Counted from the first letter of the stretch, positions 22,132-35,429 are shown. The stretch: DNA of 64,000 nt from Engraulis encrasicolus (GCF_034702125.1 NC_085865.1:42095128-42159127), one strand, 5' to 3'. The notes: a model not told the origin generated them from the letters alone. Made by a program: numbers and translations.

Positions 22132-22400
22132 TGTGCAGTCTCTAAAGAGTAGCAACAGCAGCTCTTGGGTTGCAAAGTTGCAAGTGAGTTCGGACCCTCT
22201 ACTTTGAGCTGTGTCTTGACATAAACATGACAGCAACATAAAATAGGTGACCATTCACACACCCCTCCCTGCAGTGTCTCAAAGACTAAACGTCTGATGA
22301 GAAATGAGGCATCTGAAGACCAGAGTGGTCTCTTGTTTCCATACCTCCTGTTTGGCAACCCTCAGTCAACATGTAGGCCTACTACCTAAAATCTCCAGCA
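22132..22400 (-). promoter_or_regulatory. Relic promoter and non-coding exon 1 of receptor copy A
   Basis: It matches the 5' region of gene C (52990-53240), including TTGCAA, GTTGCAA, GAGTTC, CCCTCCCT and TGATGAGAAATGAGGCA. Gene B has the same block, more diverged, at 41180-41420. It lies on the minus strand, the original orientation of copy A. The TTAA transposon ends at 22131, directly beside it, and seems to have replaced the exon 1 donor. Confidence 0.6.
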
Positions 22401-22491
22401 GAGGGCAATGCATGGAAGGCAAGCACAGAGGCCAGCACAGAGTCCTTCCACAGCTATGCAACCCTGTTAGTCAGCCTATGATAGCTCGTCA

Positions 22492-24017
22492 CAGGGGCGG
22501 AGTGGCCCACCTTTTCCCACCGGGAGAATTTTCCCCTTGGCGGCCCTCTTTAAAAAAAACAAAAAAATAAAGCTAACATGGTTTCCTAACCAAAAAGACA
22601 AAAGCCACGAAATCTGCAGTCGTACTACATGTGGACATTAGTGTTGTCAAAATATCAACCTGAAGTGGAGAATTGTAGCCTACACCTTGATGAAATGCAC
22701 AGCCAGTGGTGTAGTCTACGTAAAACGCAGGTATACGCACCCATTTCAAAATTTCAGGGATTACAGTATACCCACTTAAAATTGATTGATCCATTATTTA
22801 CAATAGCACAAATATATACAGTAGACTATATACACATCAAAAAAATGCTCAAATATACAGTATACCCACTTCAAAAAGTAGACTACACCACTGGAGCCAT
22901 CATCACAGTCCAAAGCATTCATAGGCCTAGGTTAGGCTACATCACGCTACTGTTCCATGCAAATGTGCACTCCACTGTCATTTTGACAGTTTGAAATTGA
23001 AATATCGTTTAAGGAAGACAGGATGAGCATGGGCACAAAGTTTTGGGTGTGGGGATTTTTAGAAGAGTAGGCTTACAAAATATAGTATAGTAGCCTATAG
23101 CTTACAAAAAGTCTGTCCACATTGTGCAATAAACCCACCATGCAGCAAATAAGCCAAACTTAGCTACTTCAAACCACAACCATAAGTCAACAAAATGTAT
23201 AACCAAACGGTGTAGGCCTACCTTAAAACGCTGTCTTCTCGCAGCAAATGTCTTTGTTTCTTGCAATCACTCTACTTTAATCCACAGCTTATTACTGTAG
23301 CTAACACACCCAGCACTGGTCACATCAGAATCTTGTGTGGTAATTATTTTGTTCCATTTCTTCAGACATAGGCTACATCCTAAATGTACCACATATAAAT
23401 ATATGTATGATAATAATATTATTTCGACTATAAGGAGATATACTGGTAGGTCTAACAAATCAAAACAAAACCCATTGCTTCTGTTAGGTGCAGTTATCTT
23501 GCTTCTGTTAGGTGCAGTTATCTTCCTTACCACTTGGTGGAGTCTGTTCGTAACCCAAGTCAATAACCACAGAGCAAGTGAATCAGGACTGGAAAGACTG
23601 TAAACTGTAACAGTCGTGTGGAAATCGGAAAATAAATCATAATTTATTCATATTTCCATCCTTTGGTAACCAATATACACATCACAGGTTCTTCAAATAC
23701 TGAAAACGAAACTGTGTTACTAAGATCTTGTAAACTTCCGCGATCTACGGTGTATGAAAATTATCAGTAGAGAAGGGGTGTGGCCAATTTACTGTTTGAC
23801 ACCGTCAGTGTGGTATTGCTGTCTGGTGCACGGTATAAATACTGGCTAGTCAGCTTGATTCCTGTATAGGGAAGTGGACATGGGGAAGCCAATGCTTATA
23901 AGTACCATCTCTAAACTTCAGGGCCAGTTGGGAACGCAATGCGATCGCATTATTACATTTCACGGCCGCGGCCCACCGGGACAAGTCCCCGATCTCCCGA
24001 CGGCCACTCCGCGCCTG
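22492..24017 (+). mobile_element. hAT-family non-autonomous element, copy 3 (complete)
   Basis: It is 1,526 bp with TIRs CAGGGGCGGAGTGGCC and GGCCACTCCGCGCCTG. A perfect 8-bp duplication GCTCGTCA lies at 22484-22491 and 24018-24025. This undisturbed copy defines the family used to interpret copies 1 and 2. There is no transposase; the longest frames are under 125 codons. Confidence 0.93.
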
Positions 24018-24029
24018 GCTCGTCACATT

Positions 24030-24600
24030 CATAGGCCTATATCTGATCATGTTATATCAGTCTATAGCCATTCATACATGTTGATATCATACCTGGTGTT
24101 ATCATATCAGTCTATGGTATCCATTCATACATATTGATACCTGATGTTATCATATCAGTCTATGGTATCCATAAATACTGATGATACCTGATGTTATCAT
24201 ATCAGTCTATGGTAGCCATTCATTGATGATATCTGATGTTATAGTTTTGGGTAGGGTGCGCACATCCAAAAAAACTTGTTGCAGGTGCCAGACAAAAAGG
24301 TCAGACAGTTGAAAAAGGTAGGTCTGCACACTGCCAATCAGCTCCAAAAATAAACTTTGTTATCTAAAAATGAAGATGATGATGAAGATCCAGCGTGATC
24401 GAAGCGTTGCTTTTTAAATAATAATGTTTATTTTTGGAGCTGATCAGCAGTGTGCAGAACTACCTTTTTCAACTACCTGATGTTATCATATCAGTCTATG
24501 GTACAGCCATTCATACATATTGATGATACCTGATGTTATCATATCAGTCTATGGTAGCCATTCATACATATTTATGATGATACCTGATGTTATCATATCT
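24030..24600 (+). repeat. Minisatellite, about 45-50-bp unit, with an inserted inverted repeat
   Basis: The unit contains TGATGTTATCATATCAGTC, TATGGTA and CCATTCATACATATTGAT and occurs at least seven times. It is interrupted at 24250-24475 by a unit with inverted arms (24310-24356 and 24427-24473, AGCTCCAAAAATAAAC). Confidence 0.75.
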
Positions 24601-26384
24601 GCTGTCATGCTCCTCAGAACGACAGCAATGACCAGTGTGTGATGTGAAGACTAAGGTGCTGATCTGAATGTGCATTTTCTATGTGCATTTTTATGTATCT
24701 CTTACTCAGATCACCCTTTCTTGCTGTACACATAAAAAACAAGAACCACATAGGAAATAATGCAAGTAAAACATCAGAAATCTTTTACACACATTTTTAA
24801 TGAATAAGTGATGCAAAAAGAATAAATAGGCTGAAAACAAAATAAATAGAAAAATCACTCAATGCTTAAACAAGATGCTGCATCTAGCAAAAAAATGCCA
24901 TTAACACACTGGCAGAATCCTGAATATTGACTCAATCAATGCCGGCCACAGACAAGAGGCAAACAAAAGTCTTACACAGTAAATGCATCACTAAGTCCAA
25001 AAGACCTGTGAAATCGAAATAACTTAACGATTAATTTTGCATTAGCTGATGAGGATTTAAGAAGACTATTGGCTATGTTTACTTCCTCACTCTGCGTCTT
25101 GACATGGGATTACATATAGTAAAGTGTATACAGGGGTGAATTCGGGTAAATTGGGCCACTTTGGGCCATTCGCTTATATATATATGCAAAAAAGTGGCCC
25201 AATTTACCTGAATTCACCATATAGGGCTAAAGATCACCATTGCTGTTCCCAACCGGGGATATGTGAGCTCACTGCAGGGGGTACGTGGAAAACATTTAAA
25301 TAACTAGGGCTGTCAAACGATTCATTTTTTTGATTCCTATTAATCTTGGAAATTCTATAGTTATGCCTCCAGAGGCATGCTGTAATAGTCATTGAAACGT
25401 TAACTACCATAGTACTACACAACTATGACATAACACAGGCCAGGATCTTTGGAAATTCACTAGCACTTGGTCATTACCATTCTGGTAACAAACAGCATAT
25501 TCATAAAACCGTGCCTTATAGGTTAACCCCTATGCCAGATGCTGCGTAGCGCAATGAACCAAGATGAGCTTCTTAGTTTTTAAGTACAATTTATTTCATG
25601 TTTTTCTGTGGTTCACAGGCTAAAATATTTAGGTTTTTATACCCTGACAGTACTTCCAAAAATGGCTTTAACAGGTATTTTTGCAGGTGTTTTAGGAGTA
25701 AAAGGATTAAAGCTCATAATGCAAAGTATTTCCGGCCAGATTAACTCAAACAAATAGCTGTTAAATCATGTATGACTTCACATTTAGATGTATGTCTTTC
25801 ATTTCAAGTTGAACTTAACATTAACTGTACATTCAAGCAGTTCAGTTTAAGTTCCCTTGTTGTTATGCACTTCACTTTAGCCTAGCAAAGGTGTAAATAG
25901 GACATACATTAGCGTAGGTGTAAATGGGACATACACTGGCGGAGATGTAAATGGGACATATGCTTGGCCTAGCATAGGTGTAAATGGGACATACACCCTT
26001 TTGGCTTCAACCCTGATGCCCACTGCTAAGTTAGGTCTTTGTTGTTTTATTCAATATAGGTTAATTTCCGATATGTGTTTTGGTACAGCCAGATACAGCT
26101 CATCAATACCTTTTATTTGATATATAGAACTAATTTTTGCCATTAAAAAATGCCACTTGCGCCCATCTGGCACTAACTCCACAAAGGATATGGGCATGCA
26201 GGGAGTGCTGGGAAACTGATCACGATTGAAGAAATGAATCACAATTGACCGAGGGTACTCATGGCATGACAGAAAAGGCTAAGGGAGCACTAAAGAGGTT
26301 GGGAAACACTGTCCTAAACCACCAGAGCACTGCAGCTGCCCAACCCCAGCTTATCACTTCTTCACCTGGGCGTAAAGGTCCAGT
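24601..26384. other. Intergenic DNA downstream of gene B
   Basis: No gene is seen. It holds a small MITE at about 25131-25218 (arms GGTGAATTCGGGTAAATT and its near complement) and a short tandem repeat at 25880-25995 (GGTGTAAATGGGACATACA, four copies). The rest is AT-rich and unassigned. Confidence 0.5.
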
Positions 26385-29300
26385 TCACCTCTTCACCTGG
26401 GCATAGAGGTCCTCAGAGTCTGGTGCCTTCTGGTACCTCACCTGGTCATCTCGTCCAGGCAGCTTCACCTCTGCGTACTCGGACTCCTGAGTCGAACCCT
26501 GAGCCTGACCCTGTAGTCCCACCCCCTCACTGGAGCCTCCTCCTCCCTGGGGGGTTTTGGAGAAGCTGATCTCCCCGTAGTGGAGCTCATCCTCCCCCTG
26601 CTGCTGCTGCTGATGATGATGAGGATGAGGCTGGTTCTGGTCCTTGGTGGGGTTGGGAGTGTTGGAGTCTGCAGGATCATCTTGGTCATGCACATCGGAG
26701 ACCTGGAGTGGAAAAAAATGTCTTTTTGGTTTTGTCATTCAAGTTTGAGGAGTAATTGTAGATTTTTTTTGTATACTGTATGGAAATGAATGCTTAACTT
26801 GAGTATTTCTACATTGATGTTGTGTTATGTTTCAAGTGAGAAAGAGATACCTTATTTTGCCCATCTTTCTGTTCAGTAACTTTGGATTTTTTCATTCTGT
26901 GGTTAACAGTTCCATATAGGTCATAGTTGTTACAATATATAATATAATAATGTATTATACATTTATAAATCAATAACAAAAAAAACCATGAATTGTCACC
27001 TCAAAGCAATTCCAGTTCCCGCAAACAAGAGTAAAAATCCCAAACAACCTCCAACAGCTATCACGTACATCATGGAATCTTCTGAAAACAATGTTAATGG
27101 ACAGGTCATGAAAGATTTCAAAACATGTGGTGTCATACATTAAACCAGAAGGATATCCTTTAACATGTTATGAGATCACTAAAATCATTTTGAAAAATAC
27201 AAACATCTCGTCCATTTTGCATCTTTGGGTCATTCTAAAACAAGTATGTGATCAAATAAATAAATAGTGGGCCTAATTAAAAACCTCAATCTCCAGTTTC
27301 ATCCTGAGGTTCAGTTACAACTAGGCTACCTGCTAAAGGGTCTGTATACAGTCTGACTTCAACTCTTCCAGACTCCTTTGCTCCCTGTGGGTGCTCTGCC
27401 CTGCAGTAGTAGAGTCCTGCATCACTGGAGCTGATGTTGAAGGTGATGTTTGGTCCTGATCCTACAGGGGAGCTCTGGGTGTCTCTATACCAGGTGTAGT
27501 TGTGCACTGGAGGGTTGGCCTCACTGCTGTTACAGCTCAGAGTCACACGACTGCCCTCTGCCACCGCACCTGAAGGACTCACTGATGCCTCCACAACACT
27601 AGGAGGGACTGAGACAGAAAATAAATCGTGATATAACGGCATGAGAAAGAAGAAGATATGAAATGTATCATTAAATGTATGAAAGGTGATCTTTAATCAT
27701 TTGACCTCGTATATTCTAAGTAGGCCACAAGTGAGACATGATATTTACACAGGACTCGCGTCTGCACAGTTCTGTTGGCCTGTCGGGGGCTCTGGATGTG
27801 TCTATAGGACACCATGCACAAGATGTCTCTCCCATGGTGACTACGGGAAGCAGTGAAGTTCAAAAGAGACGTGAGGGTTCTTCTGCCATCTCCCTCGTCC
27901 TGTATGTGAGTTGTGATGTTGCCAGTGTGAAGTGACCAGGTGATGGTGGGGGGGTGATGGGGGCAGGGGGCAGCAGCAGAGCAGCTCAGAGTCACTACTG
28001 ACCCCTCTGACACCTCTGATGGGGACAGCACCGACACATGTGGACTCGCGGGAGAATCTGTAAGTGCAGTGAAATGTGAGTTTTAACACAAAGTCAGCAT
28101 ATCCTCATGCTAACATAGAGCCAGTGCATATTTGGTTAGCAATTGCCATATCATTATACCAGAATATCACATTTAACCAGAGGTGGAAAGAGTACAGAAA
28201 ATGTGTACTCAAGTAAAAGTATCTTTACTTTGCTTAAATTCTACTCAAGTACAAGTAAAAGTACCTATCTAAAAATCTACTCAAGTAAAAGTAAAAAGTA
28301 CTTCACTTAAAATGTAATTTGAGTAAAAAGTACTTAGTTACTTTTAATTAGCTTTCCTCTTCAGAATGTCATGTTTATTTTTCTTGAATATCGTCCTCCA
28401 TAACCTCTATCTCTTGCTTGGCACCAGCCATCATCCAATACATTGATACAAGATAGTAAAAAAATGGAAATGCTGTGTGCCATCCTGCACAATCTTTCAT
28501 TTCCGGCGGATTGTGGCATTATTGTGCATGGCATTTTGTCTCTCAGTCATTTTTTTTTACTCAGTACTCAGGCCAGGTTCCAGTGTAATTGAGTAAAGTA
28601 CTTGGGTCAAAATGTACTCAAGTACAAGTAAAAGTATTAATTTAAAAAAATACTTAAAAAGTACAAAGTATTCATAAAAGCTACTCAAGTACAATATTGA
28701 GTAAAAGTAATGAGTTACTTTTCCACCCCTGCATTTAACCAACAAAAAAGCCCACAAAAGACATACACATGTTAAATTACTCCTCAACAGGTCTTACCTT
28801 TTACAGTAAGATCAAAACCACCAAAGTTGTATTTTAAAGGATAACTTTCCACTCTGAAGAAGTACTTCTCTTTATGTTTGTTCTGGATGTTGTAGAAGAT
28901 GGTGGTGCAGTTTCTCTGATGGAGGTTTCCTATCACCTCTATTTTGTAGAATCCATCAGTAACGTTTGTAGCACTGTTAAAAACTACAATCTTAGATTGC
29001 CTGCCACCCTTTTTCAATTTCACAGATATCGATACAGATTGTTCTAGTTTTTTCGCACAGGAATCTGAGAGATTAAGTTGGCATGGAACCACAACACAGG
29101 ACCCTTCCAGTGCTTCTACCTTCTCTGGCAATACTAGCGGATATACATCTTCTTTCTGACCTGAAACACAAAATCAAATTCATGAGTATTACTCTGTAAT
29201 GCACATACCAAGAAAAGGTTGCAAGACGATTCGTTTAACGCATTCTTCCGAGGGGACCATTCGTATAAAGCTTAGGACTATTCGTATAAGGCATGGTGCG

Positions 29301-30806
29301 TACCTGAGGACGTTTCGTGGAAGACCTAAGGACGTTCAATCCATGCAGACCTATCGTGCAACTGGGCAGATGTTTAGTTCAGTCTGCCTATTTTATTATT
29401 ATTACCTCCGCCAGGAGGTTATGTGATCGCCCGATTTCTGTGTTATCATGTCTGTCCGTCTGTCCTTCTGTCGCTCTGTTCGTTCGCTGCTATTTCGTGG
29501 CCTGCCACAAGGTGGCCGAGGTGAATTGAGCTATGACAGGGCGTGCCTGCGAGGTGGATTGATGGACAGTGACCACACACAGCCAGAATGTATTACGCGC
29601 GGATTTGCTGTGCCTACATGGCTGCGTAGCCAATGCGTAGCCAATAGCACACCAAATGATATATAATAGCCGATATGCCGACAATATGGCACACATATCG
29701 TCGCCGAGTTTATTGTTCTCCGAGTGTTTGCCCTGTCAACCAAATCAGCGTTCGCGGAGCTAATTGCTCTCCGAGTGTTTCCCTGAAGTTTACGAAGGTT
29801 GGAGATATTAACAACGGCAAACAGTGTTTAACAGTGAACAGACAGCGCCAAGGAGGGAAAGGTACCCAGTTGGTTCTCTACATGAAAGTTTAAATAAAGT
29901 TGTGTGGCGACAGTCACCACAAAGCCAAACAGAATGCACAGCGCGCGGATTTGCTGTGCCTGCATGGCTGAAGCCATAGGTGATATAGTCAATAAATAGC
30001 ACCCAAACATAATGTAAATATGTAGGCTAATGGCATGCATATCGTCACAACTTTCGCGGAGTTCATTGTTCTCCGAGTGTTTTCCATGTCAACCAAATCA
30101 GATTGATATCACATTGATATTAATAGCTGCGCTATTTAATATTGTGGCAAAACAATTATGTGATGAAAGGCATAATGCTTCCAATCATCAAAATGTTTAT
30201 AACAACACAATGAATGAACAATGACACCAGGCTACAGTATAGCGATGGGATACAATATTTTCCAAATTAGGTCCTATAGCCTATGGCATGACCAATCACA
30301 TTTGCCAATCACACAATGGCAGGTGAACTAATACCAACGCTAACCAGGTGAGGTGACATAAGCCTTAGCTAATAAAAGAGACACATAATTTGGTTGAAAT
30401 TGAATGTTCACTTCTCTGAACACTGTTGGCCTAGCCTATAAATAGTCTAGGCATGCATGGATTACACCACGACATGTCACAAATATTACAACCAAATTCA
30501 GCTTCCTTGGCGGAGGTTTGCACTCTCTGAGTGCATTTCTAGTATTTTATATTTTATTAAACTTGTGCCTACCACCACAATGCAATGATTAGGTTAGGTT
30601 AGGTTAGGTTTCTTTATTAGTCTCCACGAAGGAGAAATTTGCTTTGGAGACAGGGAGGTTGCAGCATCATAAAAAACACATAGAACACATAGGACACATG
30701 ACACCAACACAGAAAAACAAACAACAGTAAAACAATAGAAGAAAAACAGTGTAGGCCTACATGCTCAGAAGCACTGGATGTCCTAACCCCACTGCCCCTG
30801 ACCCAT

Positions 30807-30839
<33 letters not shown>

Positions 30840-33800
30840 AGTACACCCCCCCATACACACACACACGCGCACACAGCTCAGTACCCCCCCCCCACACACA
30901 CACACACACACACACACCGTCCTACAACCAACCACACCTTCACCCTGCAATAAATAACTAGGTTACATCCATTCCATAGTTTACATTAAAAAAATAAATA
31001 AAGATAAATAGTAAACACAGGGATACATTCATGTTTACATATCCCCCTCCCAGCTTTTACCCTAGTTTCCATCCCCACCAACAGTACCAACACTAGCTAC
31101 AGAGGTCCATTTTGTCCCACTCAATCTCTCTTATTCCCTGTTTATTCAGTAGCTTGATTGAATGGGGTATAAAGGAATTTTTAAAACGATTATATTTGCA
31201 CCAAGGGAGTCTGAACCTCCTCCCAGAGTTCAGAAAGATGTATTCTCCATTTAGTGCATGATCACCATCCGCTACAATGGCATTCGCCTGACTGATAGTG
31301 GCCTGCTCAAAGAGCTCCTGCGGGTTAAGGGGGGGCATTACCCCCATAATCTTACCTGCATTTTTAATAAGTCTTGAGATTTCTGCCCTGTGTTTAACTG
31401 TGAGATTGCCAAACCAGCTGGTAATCCCATAACGGAGAACAGACTCTATTGTGGCTCTATAGAAGATTAACATTATGTTTTTACACACTCCAAAGACTCT
31501 GAGTCTGCGCAAAAAATGGAGACGCTGGTGTATCCTGGCACAGACATTGGTGACCTGGGTGCGCCAGCTAAGGTCGCTATCTATATGTACACCCAGGTAC
31601 TTAAAAGTTTTAACCTGTTCAATGGCCTGGCCATGCACAGCCACTGCACCCTGGCCACAGAGGGATTTGGGGTCTACCACCATCTCTACTGTTTTTTTTA
31701 GTATTGATGTGTAGTAAGTGTGAATCGCACCAATCAACAAATGTATCTATAGCTGTTTGGTGGCTGTTTACCTTATCATTATCATGTTTAGAGAGCAGGC
31801 TAAGAACAACAGTATCATCCGAGAATTTAATAATATACTGATTTGGCCCTGAACTGACACAATCATTCGTATACAGAGTGAACAAAAATGGTGAGCTGAC
31901 GCAACCTTGGGGCGCGCCAATACTGCAACACGTTGTATCCGACAAAGTAGTATTGAACTTGACCACAAAACAAAAATTGAACCATGTAGAAAGTGCATGC
32001 ACCTGTATTATTTTTTATTATTTTAAATTTTAGTTCAGGGTGCCTTTTTTATCATTATTTCTATAGCCTATTTCATTAAACGTGTGTGCCAACCACAAGG
32101 AAAGTGCAAGGAGTGCACTCACACGGATCTCTCTTTATTCAATAAAAGCTGGGCATGACGCACCGACCTGTCGCTATCAGCGCATACAACAAACGTCAGG
32201 AGGGGTAACCTTGACATTTTAAATTAGATAGTCAGAAAATGTAATTGGATAGGTTTACAAATGACCTATTTCTGAATATTAAATGTAGCCCCTACAACAA
32301 GCTATAGTGCTTCTCCACTGAACACGGCAGGTAATTTGCATGACAAGACTCCATGCCCATTAGCGAATACTTTGTTGTCAACAACTTCCCATTTAGAAAT
32401 GTGTATTCTGAATGTGTTCGTCATCGTTTTCAGCAAGCCTGGTGTCCTGTCTATATGAGCTACCCGTCCAGATGTGATACTTTTCGCTACTGAGCATGCG
32501 CACACATACACACACCCTCGCGGCGGTTTTCGCGGGTGATTGCCCATCGAATTGTGGTACCGCAGTTACTGTAAATTGCATACTCTCGTATGGGTTAAGT
32601 AGCCTAAGGCTGGTTTGGTACAATAATAAGAAATGCACTGGTGGGGATGTTTTGTAAATAAGATTCCGGTCATTAAAAGAGGTGTTGCCCATAAATTGAC
32701 TGACATCTGCCAAAACAAAGCCACAATACGCTATCTGCTATCTGGGAATCTGTAAACCGCGCTTGTTTATCCCCATAGCACATAATTTCATATGGCAAAG
32801 TTGCCTTGCGAGACAGGCCCACGTCGCATTGAAACCAAACCAACAGCAAATGGCTGCATTAAACAACCCGTAGCCAGGACACTTTCTCCAGTCCGAGTCC
32901 TGTATTTGCGCAAACTCAGCTCGGTCTCTTTCATATGGCACGTTTCTTAACTTGCTCAAACGAGAGGCTCATGTTTTTTTTTAGTGGTCAGCAGTCGCAC
33001 GTTCTTATTAAACTCAGCACGAACGATTGCACACCCCTGTCCGTGAAATAAATAAAGTAATGGTTATTAAAACAGTCCTACGTGCATGGGGGCCGCTAGG
33101 GGGGGAAAAGTGGTACAGATTCTAAGGGCCCAAGCACTGAGAGGGGCCCTTAAGGGGGCCCAAAATTCGAATCTTTCATGGGGCCCAGCATTTCTGGCAG
33201 CGCCCCTGCCTACGTGGACCATGGCCGATTGAAACGTCTTCCACAGAAAATCAGCTCATTTAGATGAGGCAGCGCAAATCGATAGAACACCACTTTTTTA
33301 AAACCTTCTCACCGTTTCACTGATTTTAAAGACTCACTGCTCTGATGTGGCCTACTCTTTATTATTTGGTGTTGGAACTGTCAGTGCATCGCGTGGCATG
33401 GACAGACATTGGTATACACATGCGCACACCAGGCTTGTACGGAATTCCGAATTGAATGAATTTGAATTCAAAGTAATGCCATAATACGAACACTAGGTGG
33501 TGTCATTACCTTGAATTTCTTTGAATTTAAGCTACAACACCCATTGAGAGTACATAGAACACCACCACCTAGTTTTCATATTATGGCATTACTTTGAATT
33601 CAAATTAATTAAATTCGGAATTCCGTACAAGCCTGGCGCACACAACACGGTTCAGTTCAACGTCTAGTGACCAGCAAGCGAGCAGCGCAGTACCAGCTGA
33701 TTTGCTCTGGAATCGCGAAGTGAAAACTGACTTTCAAACCCACATCGCAATCACCTTCAAGCGAGAGCGTGCACGCTTGGAAGAATGTTCCATTCATGTT

Positions 33801-34758
33801 GATGTGGGCAGGGGGAAAGTGTTGCAAGAACATTGGACTCATTTAATATCATTGTGCAAAGTGTGTGTTGCAATATTGTGCTGGGGATATGTGTTGGGGA
33901 TTTCATGTGTGTTTATTTTGTTTGCGTAAAGGGTAACCTTTTGTGTTTAAAGCAGCGGGTTACGTCTGACAAGTAGGCCTACGGAGGAATTCTAATGAAA
34001 CCTAAAACAAAATAGGCTGCTAGTTTATTTAATAACGAGGCCAAAATAGGCAGCTACCAGCTTATTTAATAAAGAGGCCTAATACAAATAAAATAATTGC
34101 TCAAGAACATCGCCTTTACAGTTAAAATGATCGTTAAAAATAGCTGAATTACATTTTTAAATCAACAAAAACTGTTAGAATGAGCGTTAAAAACAGCTGA
34201 TTTACATTTTTAAATTAAAAAAAAATATATATAAAAAGAGGCAGTCTGAAGGCTTGAAGGGATTGATGGACGACTTCCAACAAAAACTATTGAACAAATG
34301 AGCATTAAAACAGCTGATTTACATTTTGAAATCAACAAAAACTAAAACCTTTTTTTTTTTACTGTAGCATGGATTTTACACGGGTAAATCAACAGAAACT
34401 AACAGAAAATAGGCAGCCTGAAGGGATGTTTAGTTCAAACCTAAGGATGTTTAGTTCAAATTTAAGGACGTTTCGTAGGTCTTTGCGGTAGACGGAACAT
34501 CCTCGACGAAACATCCCATGGCTTATACGAATGGTCCCACGTTTCATACGAATGATCCCCTCGGAAGAATGCATTTGACGAAAATACCTGTACCCACCAA
34601 GAAATATTTCAAGAGTTTTGTTATTACTGAAATTAAATCATGTGTAGTGTCAAAAAATCTCCTTAAAATTTAGAATAAAGTGAACACTAACAATATGATG
34701 TATCTCCACTGCATATGTTCAAAAGAGTCAACAGAAAAATCGTCCTCATTGTCACTGT
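26385..34758 (-). CDS. Siglec/CD22-like immunoglobulin receptor, gene B (complete)
   Basis: Seven coding exons join in phase to 484 residues: 34749-34692 (leader), 29160-28798 (V-set), 28057-27749 and 27608-27330 (two C2), 27081-27000 (transmembrane), 26896-26851, and 26702-26385. The V domain shows GSCVVVPC and YFFRVE; its arginine is the sialic-acid ligand in Siglecs. Domain 2 has the typical extra cysteine (SCSAAAPC). The helix is about residues 339-362. The tail has strict ITIMs at Y421 (LHYGEI) and Y455 (SEYAEV), a further tyrosine at Y469, and an ITIM-like motif at Y479 (LYAQV). Such receptors dampen signalling in leukocytes by recruiting SHP phosphatases. A non-coding first exon ends at about 41116. 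Orthology to CD22, MAG or CD33 cannot be settled here, so no symbol is given. Confidence 0.88.
28178..28731. mobile_element. hAT-type element (TIR CAGAGGTGGAAAGAGTA)
   Basis: It is 554 bp in the intron between V and C2 exons of gene B. Ends are CAGAGGTGGAAAGAGTA and TTACTTTTCCACCCCTG. The 8-bp duplication CATTTAAC is perfect at 28170-28177 and 28732-28739. The inside is made of many AAGTACTCAAGTA-like repeats. Confidence 0.9.
29390..30542 (+). mobile_element. Helitron-like element, 3' end well defined
   Basis: The right end has a hairpin GCACTC-TCT-GAGTGC (30520-30534), then ATTTCTAG followed by T, which is the Helitron 3' signature (hairpin, CTRR, A|T target). CCTCCGCCAGGAGG at 29405 is an inverted match to CTTGGCGGAGG near 30506. 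The 5' TC end is not clear. Inside, about 230 bp is repeated (29550-29780 and 29905-30100), with CTCCGAGTGTTT blocks. Confidence 0.5.
30593..32010 (-). mobile_element. 5'-truncated non-LTR retrotransposon (LINE reverse transcriptase C-terminus)
   Basis: Two overlapping minus-strand frames (32002-31619, then 31740-31093) read GAPQGCVSSPFLF, FSDDTVVL (the YADD box) and YLGVHIDSDLSW, then run to a C-terminus. One base too many in an A run near 31697 separates them. The 3' end has a short AACCT repeat (30593-30612). A CA-rich microsatellite at 30810-30920 lies in the 3' region. It is in an intron of gene B and is surely dead. Confidence 0.8.
32026..33084. other. Intron DNA without assigned feature
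   Basis: I see no recognisable gene or clear repeat in this stretch of gene B intron 2. Confidence 0.4.
33085..33208. mobile_element. hAT-type MITE, 124 bp
   Basis: Ends CATGGGGGCCGCTAG and CTGGCAGCGCCCCTG, with a perfect duplication CCTACGTG at 33077-33084 and 33209-33216. Confidence 0.82.
33430..33635. mobile_element. hAT-type palindromic MITE, 206 bp
   Basis: Long inverted arms start CAGGCTTGTACGGAATTCCG. The perfect 8-bp duplication GCGCACAC lies at 33422-33429 and 33636-33643. Confidence 0.9.
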
Positions 34759-35429
34759 CTGTGGAAATAAGCAGAAAGAAGAATTAGCATAAAATAAACT
34801 CTCATGGAGACTTGCCTTCAGGCATGATGCAACATCCTCTTTGTAGTGTGACAACAGACTCTTTGAAAAGTGTATTTTACATAAAGTACTAAGCCAGCAT
34901 ATATAGGCCTATTTGAACATGTTGTCAAAAAATACAGTATATCTATTGCCATTTACGATTCACCATTGAATGGCAATAAAGAAAATTGAACTCCAGACTT
35001 GGCACTAATCAACGAGTTATTGTCTTATGAGCATCAGACACTCAAGTAGCCTACTACTTAAGTGGTGGCACCTTTCAACAGACTGGGTAAGGTTGAAACC
35101 ACCTTCACTTTGTGTTTAAGAGCATCAGACTCACACAAATACTTCAGGAGAAATGGGAACAGGCCAATCACTTGCAGTCATAGCAAAAACTTGGTTTGAG
35201 GGTGCGTGTGTGCTGCTTTCAAATTTGGTACACATAGCCCATACAAGATTCAAGATTCTTCGTAGGGCGACCCGGGGCCGACCCGAATGACTTTGAACTT
35301 GAACTTGATCTTCATTCCGCAATTGTTTAAAATCCAGGTGGTGTAATAAACCCAGGAACATTATATATCATTGGAAAGCTTAGAATCTCAGGAACACACC
35401 TAGCACTACTATACAGGGATATGAACATA

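Larger units (their letters stand above)
29205..34590. repeat. Inverted repeat pair bounding most of gene B intron 2
   Basis: 29225-29345 and 34425-34585 are inverted copies sharing GCATTCTTCCGAGGGGA and CATTCGTATAA motifs. Between them are a Helitron-like element, a LINE and two hAT MITEs. The pair may be the ends of a decayed large element or two separate insertions. Confidence 0.5.

Noticed and set aside
30593..30612. Telomere-like repeat
   Set aside because: The unit is GGTTA/AACCT of five bases at a LINE 3' end, not the vertebrate six-base repeat.
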